Shown piece after piece: positions 27,925 through 35,624 of a DNA stretch of 50,288 nucleotides (position 1 is its first letter; each line of letters begins with the position of its first letter). The stretch comes from Arcobacter sp. GTDB taxonomy: Bacteria > Acidobacteriota > Terriglobia > Bryobacterales > Bryobacteraceae. Below the pieces are notes generated by a model. That model searched no databases and was not told the DNA's origin. It worked only from the letters and a program-made list of their open reading frames with translations. The stretch is from assembly GCA_020723085.1 (NCBI GenBank), contig DYJN01000006.1, positions 38,380-88,667 of the forward strand, given 5' to 3'. The position numbers were made by a program, and so were the translations under genes.

Positions 27925-29366
27925 TGCGCCTCCTCGCGGTCCACCACGGCGGACACCGCCAGAGAAACCCCCACCGTGGTGAGCGTGCCCACCAACACAT
28001 ACCACGTCCAGGCCACGGGCGTCGCGAAGCGCAGATAGAGGTTCACCCCCAGCCCCGCCAGCATCCCAAACATGGCTGATTTCTCGCTCACCCGCCTCGT
28101 CAGCACCCCCAGCACGAATACGCCGAGCAGCGCGCCGTACAGGATGGAGGCGATGCCCAGCCCCGCTTCCAGCACGCTCTTGACCTGCCGTGACAGAACG
28201 CCGATGGCGAACAGCACAATGCCCCAGCCCAGCGTCGCCGCCTTCGCCAGCCGGAGATAGTGCGCCTCGCTGTGGTGGCTGAATTTCAGCTTGTAGAAGT
28301 CCATCACCGTCGTCGACGCCAGCGAATTCAGCGCCGCGCTCAGGTTCGACATCGCCGCGGCGAGAATGGCGGCGGTCACCAGCCCGCGCGCGCCAGCGGG
28401 CAGCGAGTTCCAGATGAATTCCGGATAGATCCGGTCAGCGGGCTGCGGCGCCGCGGCGCCGCTGTCCAGGTAATGCTTCCACAGGATCAAGCCAATGAGC
28501 AGAAACAGGGCGAACTGGAAGAAAATCACCGCCCAGCTGCCGAACAGCGCTTTGCGCGCGTCGCCGATGTTGCGCGCCGCCAGCAGCCGCTGCACCATCA
28601 GCTGTTCAGTGCCATGGCTGGCGGTGGTCAGAAAACAGCCGCCCAGCACGCCGGCCCAGAAGGAATATTGCCGCGACAAAAATTCCATCGTCGGCTCGAA
28701 CCGGAAGTCGAACACCTGCAGCTTGCCCGCCGCCGCGGCAGCCGTCGCCACCGCCTGCCAGCCGCCGTCGATCTGACCGAGGATTACGAACAGGCTCAGG
28801 ATCGCTCCGCCCACGTACAGGAACATCTGCACCACATCGGTCCAGATCACAGCCGTCATGCCGCCTTCAAACGTGTAAAACAGCGTCAGGCACACGATCA
28901 CCACGATGGAGGCGATCTCGCCCGTGCCGAGAACAATCGCTACGACGATCGAAATGGCGAAAACACGCACGCCCTCCGCCAGCGCCCGCAGCAGCAAAAA
29001 CGTTCCCGCGGTGACCCGCCTCAGCCGCAACCCGAACCGGCGTTGCATCAGCTCGTACGCGGTGAACAGCTCGCCGCGGAAATAATGCGGCATGAACAGC
29101 AGCGAGATCACGATCCGCGCCAGCAGATAACCCAAGACCACCTGGAGAAATCCGAAATTGCCCTGGAAGCTCAGCGCTGGCGTGCCAATCACGGTCAGCG
29201 TCGACGTCTCCGCCGAGACGATCGAGAACCCGATCGCCCACCACGGCGTCGTCTTGCCCCCGAGGAAGTAATCCTTCAGGCTTTTCTGCTGCTTCCGGAA
29301 GTGCGCCCCGAACCAGGTGATGCCGATCAGGTACAGCACAATGAGGCCAAGGTCGAAGGAATGCAT
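27921..29366 (-). CDS. Sodium:solute symporter (SSS family)
   Basis: A 481-residue membrane protein with about 13 hydrophobic segments. 'DYFLGGKTTPWWAIGFSIVSAETSTLTVIG' in helices 1-2 is the SSS-family signature, and 'AAILAAAMSNLSAALNSLAS' in the helix-8 region carries the conserved serines near the second sodium site. Substrate cannot be assigned; the family carries sugars, amino acids, nucleosides and sialic acid. ATG 29366 starts the gene; a -10-like TAGAAT lies about 10-15 bp upstream. Coupled to the APC permease gene by a GTGA overlap, which implies related cargo. Confidence 0.92.
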   Translation of the reverse strand: MHSFDLGLIVLYLIGITWFGAHFRKQQKSLKDYFLGGKTTPWWAIGFSIVSAETSTLTVIGTPALSFQGNFGFLQVVLGYLLARIVISLLFMPHYFRGELFTAYELMQRRFGLRLRRVTAGTFLLLRALAEGVRVFAISIVVAIVLGTGEIASIVVIVCLTLFYTFEGGMTAVIWTDVVQMFLYVGGAILSLFVILGQIDGGWQAVATAAAAAGKLQVFDFRFEPTMEFLSRQYSFWAGVLGGCFLTTASHGTEQLMVQRLLAARNIGDARKALFGSWAVIFFQFALFLLIGLILWKHYLDSGAAAPQPADRIYPEFIWNSLPAGARGLVTAAILAAAMSNLSAALNSLASTTVMDFYKLKFSHHSEAHYLRLAKAATLGWGIVLFAIGVLSRQVKSVLEAGLGIASILYGALLGVFVLGVLTRRVSEKSAMFGMLAGLGVNLYLRFATPVAWTWYVLVGTLTTVGVSLAVSAVVDREEAQ

Positions 29367-29491
29367 GGATTCCAGATTCTACCATCCGATGCCACGGCTT
29401 CTGCATGCGCGCCTGGAACTGGATTGCGCCCGGCAGCGTCAGAGTGGGCGGAAGTGCTGTAGGATGGCAAGGGTGCGTCGGCCGGAAGCGC

Positions 29492-29521
29492 TTGCGGCCT
29501 GCGGACGGCTTCCGTTATACT
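29492..29521 (+). promoter_or_regulatory. Promoter of the exported repeat-protein gene
   Basis: TTGCGG (29492-29497), an 18-bp spacer and TATACT (29516-29521). Transcription should begin near 29526-29528, directly at the 5' strand of the predicted three-way-junction leader. Confidence 0.55.
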
Positions 29522-29524
29522 CCG

Positions 29525-29607
29525 CAAGTGTTTGGTCGATGGAACCCGGAGGGTTCCGCCCGCCTCTCCCGGCCGGAAGGCGGGCATGCACTTGGATAAC
29601 CAGGAGG
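29525..29607 (+). ncRNA. Candidate structured leader (three-way junction) ending at the SD
   Basis: Three nested helices are visible. P1: CAAGTG (29525-29530) with CACTTG (29589-29594). P2: GGAACCC (29541-29547) with GGGTTCC (29551-29557). P3: GCCCGCC (29558-29564) with GGCGGGC (29579-29585), extendable inside by UCC/GGA. A possible 4-bp pseudoknot joins UGGU (29533-29536) with ACCA (29599-29602), whose last base is the first of the AGGAGG ribosome-binding site. I know of no described riboswitch with this layout. The fold is read by eye. Confidence 0.45.
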
Positions 29608-29613
29608 CTCGTG

Positions 29614-30936
29614 GTGCTGAAGACGATCAAGAAGACAATCGCGGGAATCACCGTATTCTGCCTCGGCGGCATCATCCTGTTCGGCCAGGCGAAACAGCCG
29701 CAGTGGAAGGACCGCGCGGAATTCGACCTGTTCGAACTCATCAGGAAAGAGCAGAACCCCCAGGCCAAGCTCCAGTTGCTCCAGCAGTGGGAGCAGAAGT
29801 ATCCGGGAACGGATTTCAAGGATGGCCGATTCGAACTCACTGTGCAGACCTACCAGCAGCTCGGCAAGGCCAAAGAGATGCTGGACACCGCCAAAGCTTG
29901 GGTGGCCTTCAATCCCAAATCCCTCAGCGGATGGTATTGGATTAATCTGCTGACCGTCAGCATGAATGACACCTCCCCGGCGGCTCTCGACCAGGGAGAG
30001 AAGGCCGCCAAGGCCCTGCTGGAGCAGATCGAGGATGCGCTCAGCCCGGCCAAGAAGCCGGCTCAGGCGACGGAAGACCAGTGGAAACAGCAGCGGTCGA
30101 CCATGGAGTACGTGGCCTACCGCACATTAGGCTGGGTCGCCTTGGAGCGGCAGCAGTACGTCGAGGCTGACAAGTACTTCATCGACGCGCTGAAGCGGAA
30201 TCCCAATGACTCCCAGGTCTCTGCCTGGGCTGGCCGCGCCAACGTGCGCACCAAGCAACTGGAGCGCCAGGGTATCGCTCTGTTCCACTTCGCGCGCGCC
30301 GCAGTCTACTCTGGCCCCGGCGGATTCCCCGAACAGGCGCGCCAGCAGCTCATGTCCAGCTTCGAGAAAAACTACATCAACTTCCACGGCAGCAAGGAAG
30401 GCATGGAAGAAGTGTTGAAGCTGGCTCAGACCTCCGCCGTGCCGCCTGAAGGATTCAAGATCGAATCCCAGGACGAGATCATGGTCAAGCAGGAAGAGGA
30501 GCTCAAGAAAACCAACCCCGTTCTGGCCCTCTGGGTGGGCATCAAGCGCGAACTCACCGGCGCCGACGGCGCGGCGTATTTTGAGAACTCTCTCAAGAAC
30601 GCCCACATCCCCGGACCCGACGGCATCATGGTGGGCGAGACTACCATCAAGAGACTGAAAGGCACCGTCGTCAGCGTCGATCCGCCCAAGCGCCCCAAGA
30701 AAGTCGTGCTTGGACTCAGCTCCCCCAACATGAGCGAGGTCACTCTCGTGTTCGAGAATCCCCTCCCCGTAGCGCCCGAGCCGGGCACAGTGCTCGAGTT
30801 CGGCGGCGTTGTGACCGAATACTCTCTCGAGCCCTTCAACGTGACTTTCGAAGTGAGTCCCGCCGAGGTCTCCGGCCTGCCCGCACCCAAGAAGGCCGCT
30901 CCCCGCAAACGGGCTCCTCGCGCCAAGAAAAAGTAG
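29614..30936 (+). CDS. Exported helical-repeat (TPR-like) protein with basic C-terminal tail
   Basis: A 440-residue protein. GTG 29614 is chosen because AGGAGG (29602-29607) lies 6 nt upstream; an adjacent GTG at 29611 has only 3 nt. The N-terminus (LKTIKKTIAGITVFCLGGIILFG) is a signal peptide or membrane anchor. Residues ~25-220 are helical repeats with TPR-like features ('EFDLFELIRKEQNPQAKLQLLQQWEQKYPG', 'YVEADKYFIDALKRNPNDS'). The last ~60 residues before the tail form beta-rich sequence, and the C-terminus is Lys/Arg/Pro/Ala-rich (PRKRAPRAKKK). Similar proteins occur in acidobacteria without assigned function. A textbook terminator follows. Confidence 0.82.
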   Translation: MLKTIKKTIAGITVFCLGGIILFGQAKQPQWKDRAEFDLFELIRKEQNPQAKLQLLQQWEQKYPGTDFKDGRFELTVQTYQQLGKAKEMLDTAKAWVAFNPKSLSGWYWINLLTVSMNDTSPAALDQGEKAAKALLEQIEDALSPAKKPAQATEDQWKQQRSTMEYVAYRTLGWVALERQQYVEADKYFIDALKRNPNDSQVSAWAGRANVRTKQLERQGIALFHFARAAVYSGPGGFPEQARQQLMSSFEKNYINFHGSKEGMEEVLKLAQTSAVPPEGFKIESQDEIMVKQEEELKKTNPVLALWVGIKRELTGADGAAYFENSLKNAHIPGPDGIMVGETTIKRLKGTVVSVDPPKRPKKVVLGLSSPNMSEVTLVFENPLPVAPEPGTVLEFGGVVTEYSLEPFNVTFEVSPAEVSGLPAPKKAAPRKRAPRAKKK

Positions 30937-30970
30937 TCGTTCGGCTCAGTTCACAGCCTCTGAAAGAAAG

Positions 30971-30995
30971 GGCCGGCCGTATGGCCGGCCTTTTT
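30971..30995. terminator. Rho-independent terminator
   Basis: GGCCGGCC-GTAT-GGCCGGCC followed by TTTTT on the plus strand ends the repeat-protein gene. On the minus strand the same hairpin is followed by CTTTCTTTC, so it can also end the miaB-side transcript arriving from the right. Confidence 0.92.
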
Positions 30996-30999
30996 CCAC

Positions 31000-31248
31000 T
31001 TAACTAACGGGGCGCGGCTGGTTCTTCCGGCCATCTTCAGCGCCCGCCAGAATCAGGCTGATCGTCAGCCGGTCCCAGAGGCTCATTCCCGTGCCACTCC
31101 GCTCCAGCTCGGAAAAGTAGCAGACGAACTTGTGCGTCGTCGAGGGAAGCCGCCGTACGGGTCCCGGGGCGGCGGCAAAGATCCACAGCGCCGCGGCAGC
31201 GCTCAGCAGCGCCACCCCTAACCTCCGTTCTGCTCCGGCAGGCCTCAC
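31000..31248 (-). CDS. Small exported or membrane-anchored protein, unknown
   Basis: An 82-residue ORF from a GTG at 31248. A basic start (RPAGAERR) is followed by a hydrophobic stretch (LGVALLSAAAALWIFAAA), consistent with a signal anchor, then a short polar tail (ERSGTGMSLWDRLTISLILAG). It lies 26 bp after the 107-residue gene in the same direction and ends just before a terminator hairpin that can act on this strand, which supports it being the last gene of the miaB operon. No family recognised; it could be spurious. Confidence 0.5.
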   Translation of the reverse strand: MRPAGAERRLGVALLSAAAALWIFAAAPGPVRRLPSTTHKFVCYFSELERSGTGMSLWDRLTISLILAGAEDGRKNQPRPVS

Positions 31249-31274
31249 ACCTGCTATGACGTCTCAGCCGCCGG

Positions 31275-31598
31275 TCAGCTTTCCAGGATCGCTTTAAGCT
31301 GTGTAAAAAGTTCGCGCGCCTGCCGCGCCTCTTCCGGCTCTGCCCGCCACCGGCCGCCCTGCGCGACAAACCAGTCGCACCCGTCCCGCCGCACCAGGGC
31401 AGCAAAACCGTGCCCTTCCACAAGCTTGCCCGGCGAACCCGCCTGGCCGAACGCCTCGCCCCGCCGCTCCACCAACACGACGCAGCCGCCTCGCTCGAAC
31501 ACGAAATGGCTGCTCAATCCCGCCAACGGAATCAGCCCGATGCCCAGCTCCGCGATCCGCTCCAGCCGCCGCAGCGTCTCCCCGTTCATCTCCGTCAC
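31275..31598 (-). CDS. Conserved-looking small protein, unknown function
   Basis: A 107-residue protein. The start is GTG 31598, which overlaps the TGA of the nuclease gene by 4 nt (GTGA); ATG 31589 is also possible. The sequence has a compact alternation of hydrophobic strands ('IGLIPLAGLSSHFVFERGGCVVLVERR', 'FAALVRRDGCDWFVAQGGRW') and a C-terminal helix, suggesting a small folded cytoplasmic protein. I do not recognise the family. Coupling to the nuclease gene argues that it is real and may work with it. Confidence 0.7.
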   Translation of the reverse strand: MTEMNGETLRRLERIAELGIGLIPLAGLSSHFVFERGGCVVLVERRGEAFGQAGSPGKLVEGHGFAALVRRDGCDWFVAQGGRWRAEPEEARQARELFTQLKAILES

Positions 31599-32080
31599 AT
31601 CTTGTAGCGGCCGAAATCCTCGTCGTTCAGCCCTTCCAGCCAGCGCTTCAGCTCTTCATTGCCGCTCTTCTCCGCCATGCTGGCGGCGCTCTTGCTGCTC
31701 TTCAACACTTCCTCCTCCACGTAGATCGGACAATCCACGCGCAGCGCCAGCGCCAGTGCGTCGGAGGGGCGCGAGTCGACCGAGATCAGCTCCCCGCCCC
31801 GCTCTAGCCAGATGACGGCGTAAAACGTGTCTTCCTTCAGCTCGCTGACCACCACTTTCTGCACGCCCGTTTCCAGCCCAAGCAGCACGTTCTTGATCAG
31901 GTCGTGCGTCATCGGACGCGGCGTGGCCACCTTCTCGATCTCCAGCGCGATGGCGTTGGCTTCGTAAATCCCCACCCAGATCGGCAGCACCTGCGTGCCC
32001 GCCAGATCCTTCAGGATCACGATGGGCATGTTCGTCACCGGGTCCATCATCAGACCGCGGATTTTCATTTCGATTTCCAT
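31595..32080 (-). CDS. Bifunctional nuclease family protein (DUF151)
   Basis: A 161-residue protein. 'VILKDLAGTQVLPIWVGIYEANAIALEIE', 'RPMTHDLIKNVL' and 'SVDSRPSDALALALRVDCPIYV' are the signature of the DUF151/bifunctional nuclease family, whose studied plant member has RNase and DNase activity. Bacterial roles are mostly inferred. ATG 32080 has GGAAGG 9 nt upstream; ATG 32068 is in frame. It lies 15 bp after miaB, an arrangement seen in several acidobacteria and deltaproteobacteria, and overlaps the next gene by 4 nt. Confidence 0.92.
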   Translation of the reverse strand: MEIEMKIRGLMMDPVTNMPIVILKDLAGTQVLPIWVGIYEANAIALEIEKVATPRPMTHDLIKNVLLGLETGVQKVVVSELKEDTFYAVIWLERGGELISVDSRPSDALALALRVDCPIYVEEEVLKSSKSAASMAEKSGNEELKRWLEGLNDEDFGRYKM

Positions 32081-32095
32081 CTCGCGCCGCCTTCC

Positions 32096-33430
32096 TTACA
32101 CCGCTATAACACACTCGCCCGCCAGCGAGTTCGGTCCGGCGCGCGTCACCCGCACCGGCAGGTACCGGCCGAACATCTCCTCCCGCCCCGGAACGCTTCC
32201 GCCGGCGCGGGGAGGCGTGACGAAGTTCAGCACCCGGTTCTGCGTCGTGCGCCCGATCCACTGCCCCGTCGAGCGGTTAAGGCCCTCCACCAGCACTTCC
32301 TGCACCGTGCCGATCTGCCCCGAGTTGCGCCGGAGCTGGATATTGCGCTGTTTCTCCTGGAGCTCCGCCAGCCGCCGCGACTTCTCCTCTTCCGGGATGT
32401 GATCGCCCATCTTCTGCGCGGGCGTGTTCGGCCGCACCGAGTACTTGAAGCTGAACACCTGGTCGTATTCCACCTCTTCCAGCAGCCGCAGCGTCTCGCG
32501 GAAGTCTTCTTCCGTCTCTCCCGGGAACCCCACGATGATGTCTGTGGAAAGAGCGATGTTGCGCGGAGAGCCTTTCAGCCACTCGACGCGCCGCATGTAC
32601 TCGTCCCGCGTGTACTGCCGCTGCATGGCTGCGAGCACGCGCGTCGAGCCGCTCTGCACCGGCAGATGCACCATGTTGCACACCGTCTCGTTGCGGTCGA
32701 TCACATCCACAATGTCCCGGCCGAAATCCCGCGGATGGGAAGTGGTGAAACGCACGCGCCGGATGCCCGGCGTCTGCGCCGCCGCTTCCAGCAGCCCGGC
32801 GAACGTGCGCTCTGGATTCTCCGGATCCCGGTAGCTGTTGACGTTCTGCCCCAGCAGCTGAATCTCCGTGTAGCCCATCCCCGCCAGCGTCCGCGCCTCC
32901 TCAAGCACCGATTCCCAGCGCCGGCTCCGCTCGCGCCCGCGCGTGAACGGCACCACGCAATAGGCGCAGTGCTTGTCGCAGCCCTCGATGATCGTGATGT
33001 AGGCGCGGTAAGGATTGTCGCGCCGCGTCGCCGGCGTCTCGAACGTGGCGTCCGTGTCCAGGCTCAGCCCGGCGGCGCGCCCCCCGCCCTGTTCAATCTG
33101 CACCAGCAGATCCCCGAGCCGCGGGTAGCTCGCCGAACCCACCACCAGCCGCACGTGCGGCGCTTTCTCGAAGATCTTCTCGCCTTCCTGCTGCGCCACG
33201 CACCCCAGCACCCCGAAAACCTTGCCCTTGGCGCGGCGGTTCTCGTTCAGCCTCTGGAACACCTTCTGCTCCGCCTTGTCGCGGATGCTGCATGTGTTGT
33301 AAAGAACGAGATCGGCTTGCTCGGGCGAGTGCACCTGCACGTAGCCCTTTTGCTCGAGCGTGCCGATCACCTTCTCGGAATCGTGCACATTCATCTGGCA
33401 GCCGAAAGTCTCGATATAGAAACGCTTCAT
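32096..33430 (-). CDS. miaB: tRNA-2-methylthio-N6-dimethylallyladenosine synthase MiaB
   Basis: A 444-residue radical-SAM methylthiotransferase. The N-terminal UPF0004 domain starts FYIETFGCQMN and holds the three cysteines of the auxiliary cluster (GCQ, NTCSIRDKAE, LGCVAQQ). The radical-SAM core has CxxxCxxC in GCDKHCAYCVVP, and a TRAM domain closes the protein (VLVEGLNRSTGQWIGRT). It thiomethylates A37 of tRNAs reading U-initial codons. ATG 33430 is chosen for the family-typical N-terminus; the frame open to 33469 adds 13 residues of no fit. Confidence 0.95.
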   Translation of the reverse strand: MKRFYIETFGCQMNVHDSEKVIGTLEQKGYVQVHSPEQADLVLYNTCSIRDKAEQKVFQRLNENRRAKGKVFGVLGCVAQQEGEKIFEKAPHVRLVVGSASYPRLGDLLVQIEQGGGRAAGLSLDTDATFETPATRRDNPYRAYITIIEGCDKHCAYCVVPFTRGRERSRRWESVLEEARTLAGMGYTEIQLLGQNVNSYRDPENPERTFAGLLEAAAQTPGIRRVRFTTSHPRDFGRDIVDVIDRNETVCNMVHLPVQSGSTRVLAAMQRQYTRDEYMRRVEWLKGSPRNIALSTDIIVGFPGETEEDFRETLRLLEEVEYDQVFSFKYSVRPNTPAQKMGDHIPEEEKSRRLAELQEKQRNIQLRRNSGQIGTVQEVLVEGLNRSTGQWIGRTTQNRVLNFVTPPRAGGSVPGREEMFGRYLPVRVTRAGPNSLAGECVIAV

Positions 33431-33565
33431 GGCCCAGCGGGGAGTGTCACCTCCATTGTAGCGTGGCAAGGCGCCGCTCTCCGCTACGGACAGAAGGAGA
33501 TCCGCCCGATCTCCGGCTCGCCTCGCCGGAGCCGCCCGGGGCGAAGGCGAAGAGCTGCCGGCGCC

Positions 33566-34429
33566 TCAGCGGGCGCCGCCGGATGGCTTGCTCGCGGCGC
33601 AACGCCTGCGGCGCCTTCTCCACCAAAGACACGCCGCCAGTCCGGCGCACGCCGGAAGCCAGACGCTTGGCTCGGGCACGGCGGTGATTTCGTATTGAGT
33701 GAGCAGCACTGTGCTGCCCGGGATGACGAAATTGCCCGAGCGGGTCTGGAAGTTGTCGAACTCGAAGCCTGTAGAGGCTGTGTTCGAGTTGTCCAGCACC
33801 ACACGGTTGAAGGTCAGCCCGCTTGCCTGGAACATGACGTACGCATAATATTCCGAGGTGTTCTGCCTCGGGTTCGTTCTTGGCTTGCCCAAATAACTGG
33901 AGGTCTGGTACTGGCTGCCATTCTGGGCTGTCAATGCGGGGACTGCCATCAGGCTGATCAGATCCGCCCCGCTGACGCGCATCAGAAACACGTCATTGTC
34001 GTAGAGGCTGACGCCGTTGTAGTCGTCCACCGCCGACCACCACATTCCGAAAAACGTCGTTGGGCTGGTCAGGTTCAGCGAGATCGCCCCCGAAGTGCCC
34101 GTCTGCGCGCCAAAGGCGCCGTAGCGCCCAAAGTTGCCCGCCCCCCCGTACTGATCCGAGTTCTGAATGCGCAGGGCGCTCGATCCGCTCAACTGAAAGG
34201 TTCCGATGTTCCGGGTAACATTCGACGTGTAAAGACCGGCTGCCCAAATAGTTCCGCTGCTGCTGAAGTTCTCGTTGACGGCGCTGCCACCGGTCGCCGG
34301 GCTGCTGACCACATTCGGCGCGGCAATATACACGGAGATGCTGATGGCGCCGCCAGGCATGGCGGCGGCGACGCACACTCCCACCAACAATGCGGCGCGA
34401 GTGAACACGCTGCGGACACGAAAACCCAT
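33566..34429 (-). CDS. Secreted PEP-CTERM protein
   Basis: A 287-residue protein with a signal peptide (ALLVGVCVAAAMPGGA) and a C-terminal PEP-CTERM sorting signal: VPEP, a hydrophobic segment (WLPACAGLAACLWW) and an arginine run. Such tails are processed by exosortase at the membrane. The mature region is Ser/Thr/Asn/Gly-rich and beta-strand-like ('FFGMWWSAVDDYNGVSLYDND', 'GFEFDNFQTRSGNF'), as in proteins exported into an exopolysaccharide matrix. No exosortase gene is in the window. On the minus strand TTGACT (34464-34459), 17 bp and AATAAA would start transcription almost at the ATG. Confidence 0.9.
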   Translation of the reverse strand: MGFRVRSVFTRAALLVGVCVAAAMPGGAISISVYIAAPNVVSSPATGGSAVNENFSSSGTIWAAGLYTSNVTRNIGTFQLSGSSALRIQNSDQYGGAGNFGRYGAFGAQTGTSGAISLNLTSPTTFFGMWWSAVDDYNGVSLYDNDVFLMRVSGADLISLMAVPALTAQNGSQYQTSSYLGKPRTNPRQNTSEYYAYVMFQASGLTFNRVVLDNSNTASTGFEFDNFQTRSGNFVIPGSTVLLTQYEITAVPEPSVWLPACAGLAACLWWRRRRRRCAASKPSGGAR

Positions 34430-34583
34430 TCGCCTTTTATTTTACGGATCTTTACCCCAGTCAAGAAAGCGAACAAAGAGCAAAAGCGAAGCCGTTCCAT
34501 CACCGCTGCTACCAGCGGCGCGGCAGCAGTCCGCCTTCCGCCGCACCTCCCCTCCCGTGTGCTATAGTAGTGAAGTATCTCCT

Positions 34584-34608
34584 CCCCTCGCTTCCTCGAG
34601 GGGTTTTT
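34584..34608 (+). terminator. Intrinsic terminator in the rpmI leader (attenuator candidate)
   Basis: CCCCTCG (34584-34590), loop CTTCCT, CGAGGGG (34597-34603) and TTTTT (34604-34608). It lies 15 nt before the rpmI ATG. The gene to the left runs the other way, so there is no upstream plus-strand gene for it to end. A -10-like TATAGT (34563-34568) just upstream would put the hairpin in the first ~35 nt of the rpmI transcript. Confidence 0.75.
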
Positions 34609-34623
34609 GTGCAGGATCTTTCC

Positions 34624-34824
34624 ATGGCCAAGCTCAAGCTGAAATCGCACTCGGGCGCTGCCAAGCGCTTCAAGAAGACCGCCACTGGCAAGTTCAAGCG
34701 GAATCGTGCCTTCGCGCGCCACATCTTCACTTCGAAGAGCCCGGCTCGCAAGCGCCGCCTGCACGAGGCAACGATGGTGGATCCCGCCGATGCCGACCGC
34801 GTGCGGGAAATGTTGCCCTATTGA
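34624..34824 (+). CDS. rpmI: 50S ribosomal protein L35
   Basis: A 66-residue protein, standard size. MAKLKLKSHSGAAKRFKKT, the basic core KFKRNRAFARHIFTSKSP and the C-terminal VREMLPY are typical. ATG 34624 has AGGA 7 nt upstream; the frame continues back through the leader terminator to a GTG at 34570, which is not a credible N-terminus. Next gene is rplT, as in almost all bacteria, but infC, which normally precedes rpmI, is absent here. Confidence 0.96.
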   Translation: MAKLKLKSHSGAAKRFKKTATGKFKRNRAFARHIFTSKSPARKRRLHEATMVDPADADRVREMLPY

Positions 34825-34881
34825 TCGACTGAAAGCGGGCGTGCGCGCCGGCGCCACGGCATGTGCCCGAGCCGCCGCCCG

Positions 34882-34915
34882 GGAACCGCAAACCGCTCCA
34901 CCGGGCCGCGGTTCC
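34882..34915 (+). promoter_or_regulatory. Long-loop hairpin upstream of the rplT ribosome-binding site
   Basis: GGAACCGC (34882-34889) pairs perfectly with GCGGTTCC (34908-34915) around an 18-nt loop, 11 nt before the AAGGAG of rplT. In other bacteria L20 represses its own operon by binding structured mRNA near rpmI/rplT; whether this is such a site is an inference. Confidence 0.4.
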
Positions 34916-34940
34916 GTCACAATACGAAGGAGAACCAAAC

Positions 34941-35297
34941 GTGCCAAGAGTCAAACGATCCACGAACCGGCGTGATTCCCGCCGGAAAACCCTCAAGCTC
35001 GCCAAAGGCTACTTCCTCACCAAAAGCAAGCTCTACCGCGCGGCGCAGGAGGCCGTTGAAAAGGCCCTGCGCTACGCTTACGTGGGGCGCCGCCGCAAGA
35101 AGCGCGACTTCCGCTCGCTCTGGATCCTGCGCATCAACGCCGCCTGCCGCACCCACGGCATCTCCTACTCGAAGTTCATCGGCGCGCTGAAGAAGTCCGG
35201 CGTCGAGCTGAACCGCAAGATCCTCGCCGATCTTGCCGTGAACCAGCCCGCCGCCTTCGCCGCGCTGGTGGAAAAGGCTAAGACCGCTCAAGCTTGA
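34941..35297 (+). CDS. rplT: 50S ribosomal protein L20
   Basis: A 118-residue protein, standard length. Starts at GTG 34941 (AAGGAG about 8 nt upstream), giving the conserved N-terminus [20 protein letters not shown]. '[24 protein letters not shown]' and '[27 protein letters not shown]' are the invariant L20 core. The longer upstream frame is a readthrough of the leader. L20 is an early 23S rRNA-binding assembly protein and often the autogenous repressor of this operon. zapB-like and zapA follow; pheS and pheT do not. Confidence 0.97.
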   Translation: MPRVKRSTNRRDSRRKTLKLAKGYFLTKSKLYRAAQEAVEKALRYAYVGRRRKKRDFRSLWILRINAACRTHGISYSKFIGALKKSGVELNRKILADLAVNQPAAFAALVEKAKTAQA

Positions 35298-35316
35298 CAA
35301 TCCGGAGGATTCTCCC

Positions 35317-35610
35317 ATGACCGGCTTCGCGGCTGACGAAGACGACTTGCTGGCACGCCTCGAGGCGCGCCTCGATGCGGTCGCGCAGCGGCTTGCTGCG
35401 CTTGCCCGGGAGAAGGCGGAGTTCGACGTCCGCCTGCAGCAGGCTGCCGCCGAACGCGACCAGGCTCTTGAAGACGCCCGCGCCGCGCGTGAACAAGCGG
35501 ATCGCCTGCGCGAGGAAAACGAGCACCTGCGCGCCCGGCAGAAAGAAGCGGTCACCCGCATCCGCGCGTTGCTCGAACAGGTCGAGCGGATGGAGCTGCC
35601 AGAATCCTGA
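35317..35610 (+). CDS. Small coiled-coil protein (ZapB-like)
   Basis: A 97-residue acidic protein that is one continuous coiled coil from about residue 8 to 92 (LARLEARLDAVAQRLAALAR ... LREENEHLRARQKEAVTRI). ATG 35317 has GGAGG 7 nt upstream. Position directly before zapA and composition match the ZapB/'cell division protein ZapB' genes that precede zapA in many acidobacteria. ZapB in E. coli links ZapA to the chromosome terminus machinery. Coiled coils are easily misassigned, so the name rests mainly on context. Confidence 0.75.
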   Translation: MTGFAADEDDLLARLEARLDAVAQRLAALAREKAEFDVRLQQAAAERDQALEDARAAREQADRLREENEHLRARQKEAVTRIRALLEQVERMELPES

Positions 35611-35624
35611 GGAAGGAGACAGCC

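Noticed and set aside
28260-29462. 400-codon plus-strand ORF opposite the SSS symporter
   Set aside because: Its histidine/glutamine/arginine-rich translation is typical of the antisense of a membrane protein gene in GC-rich DNA.
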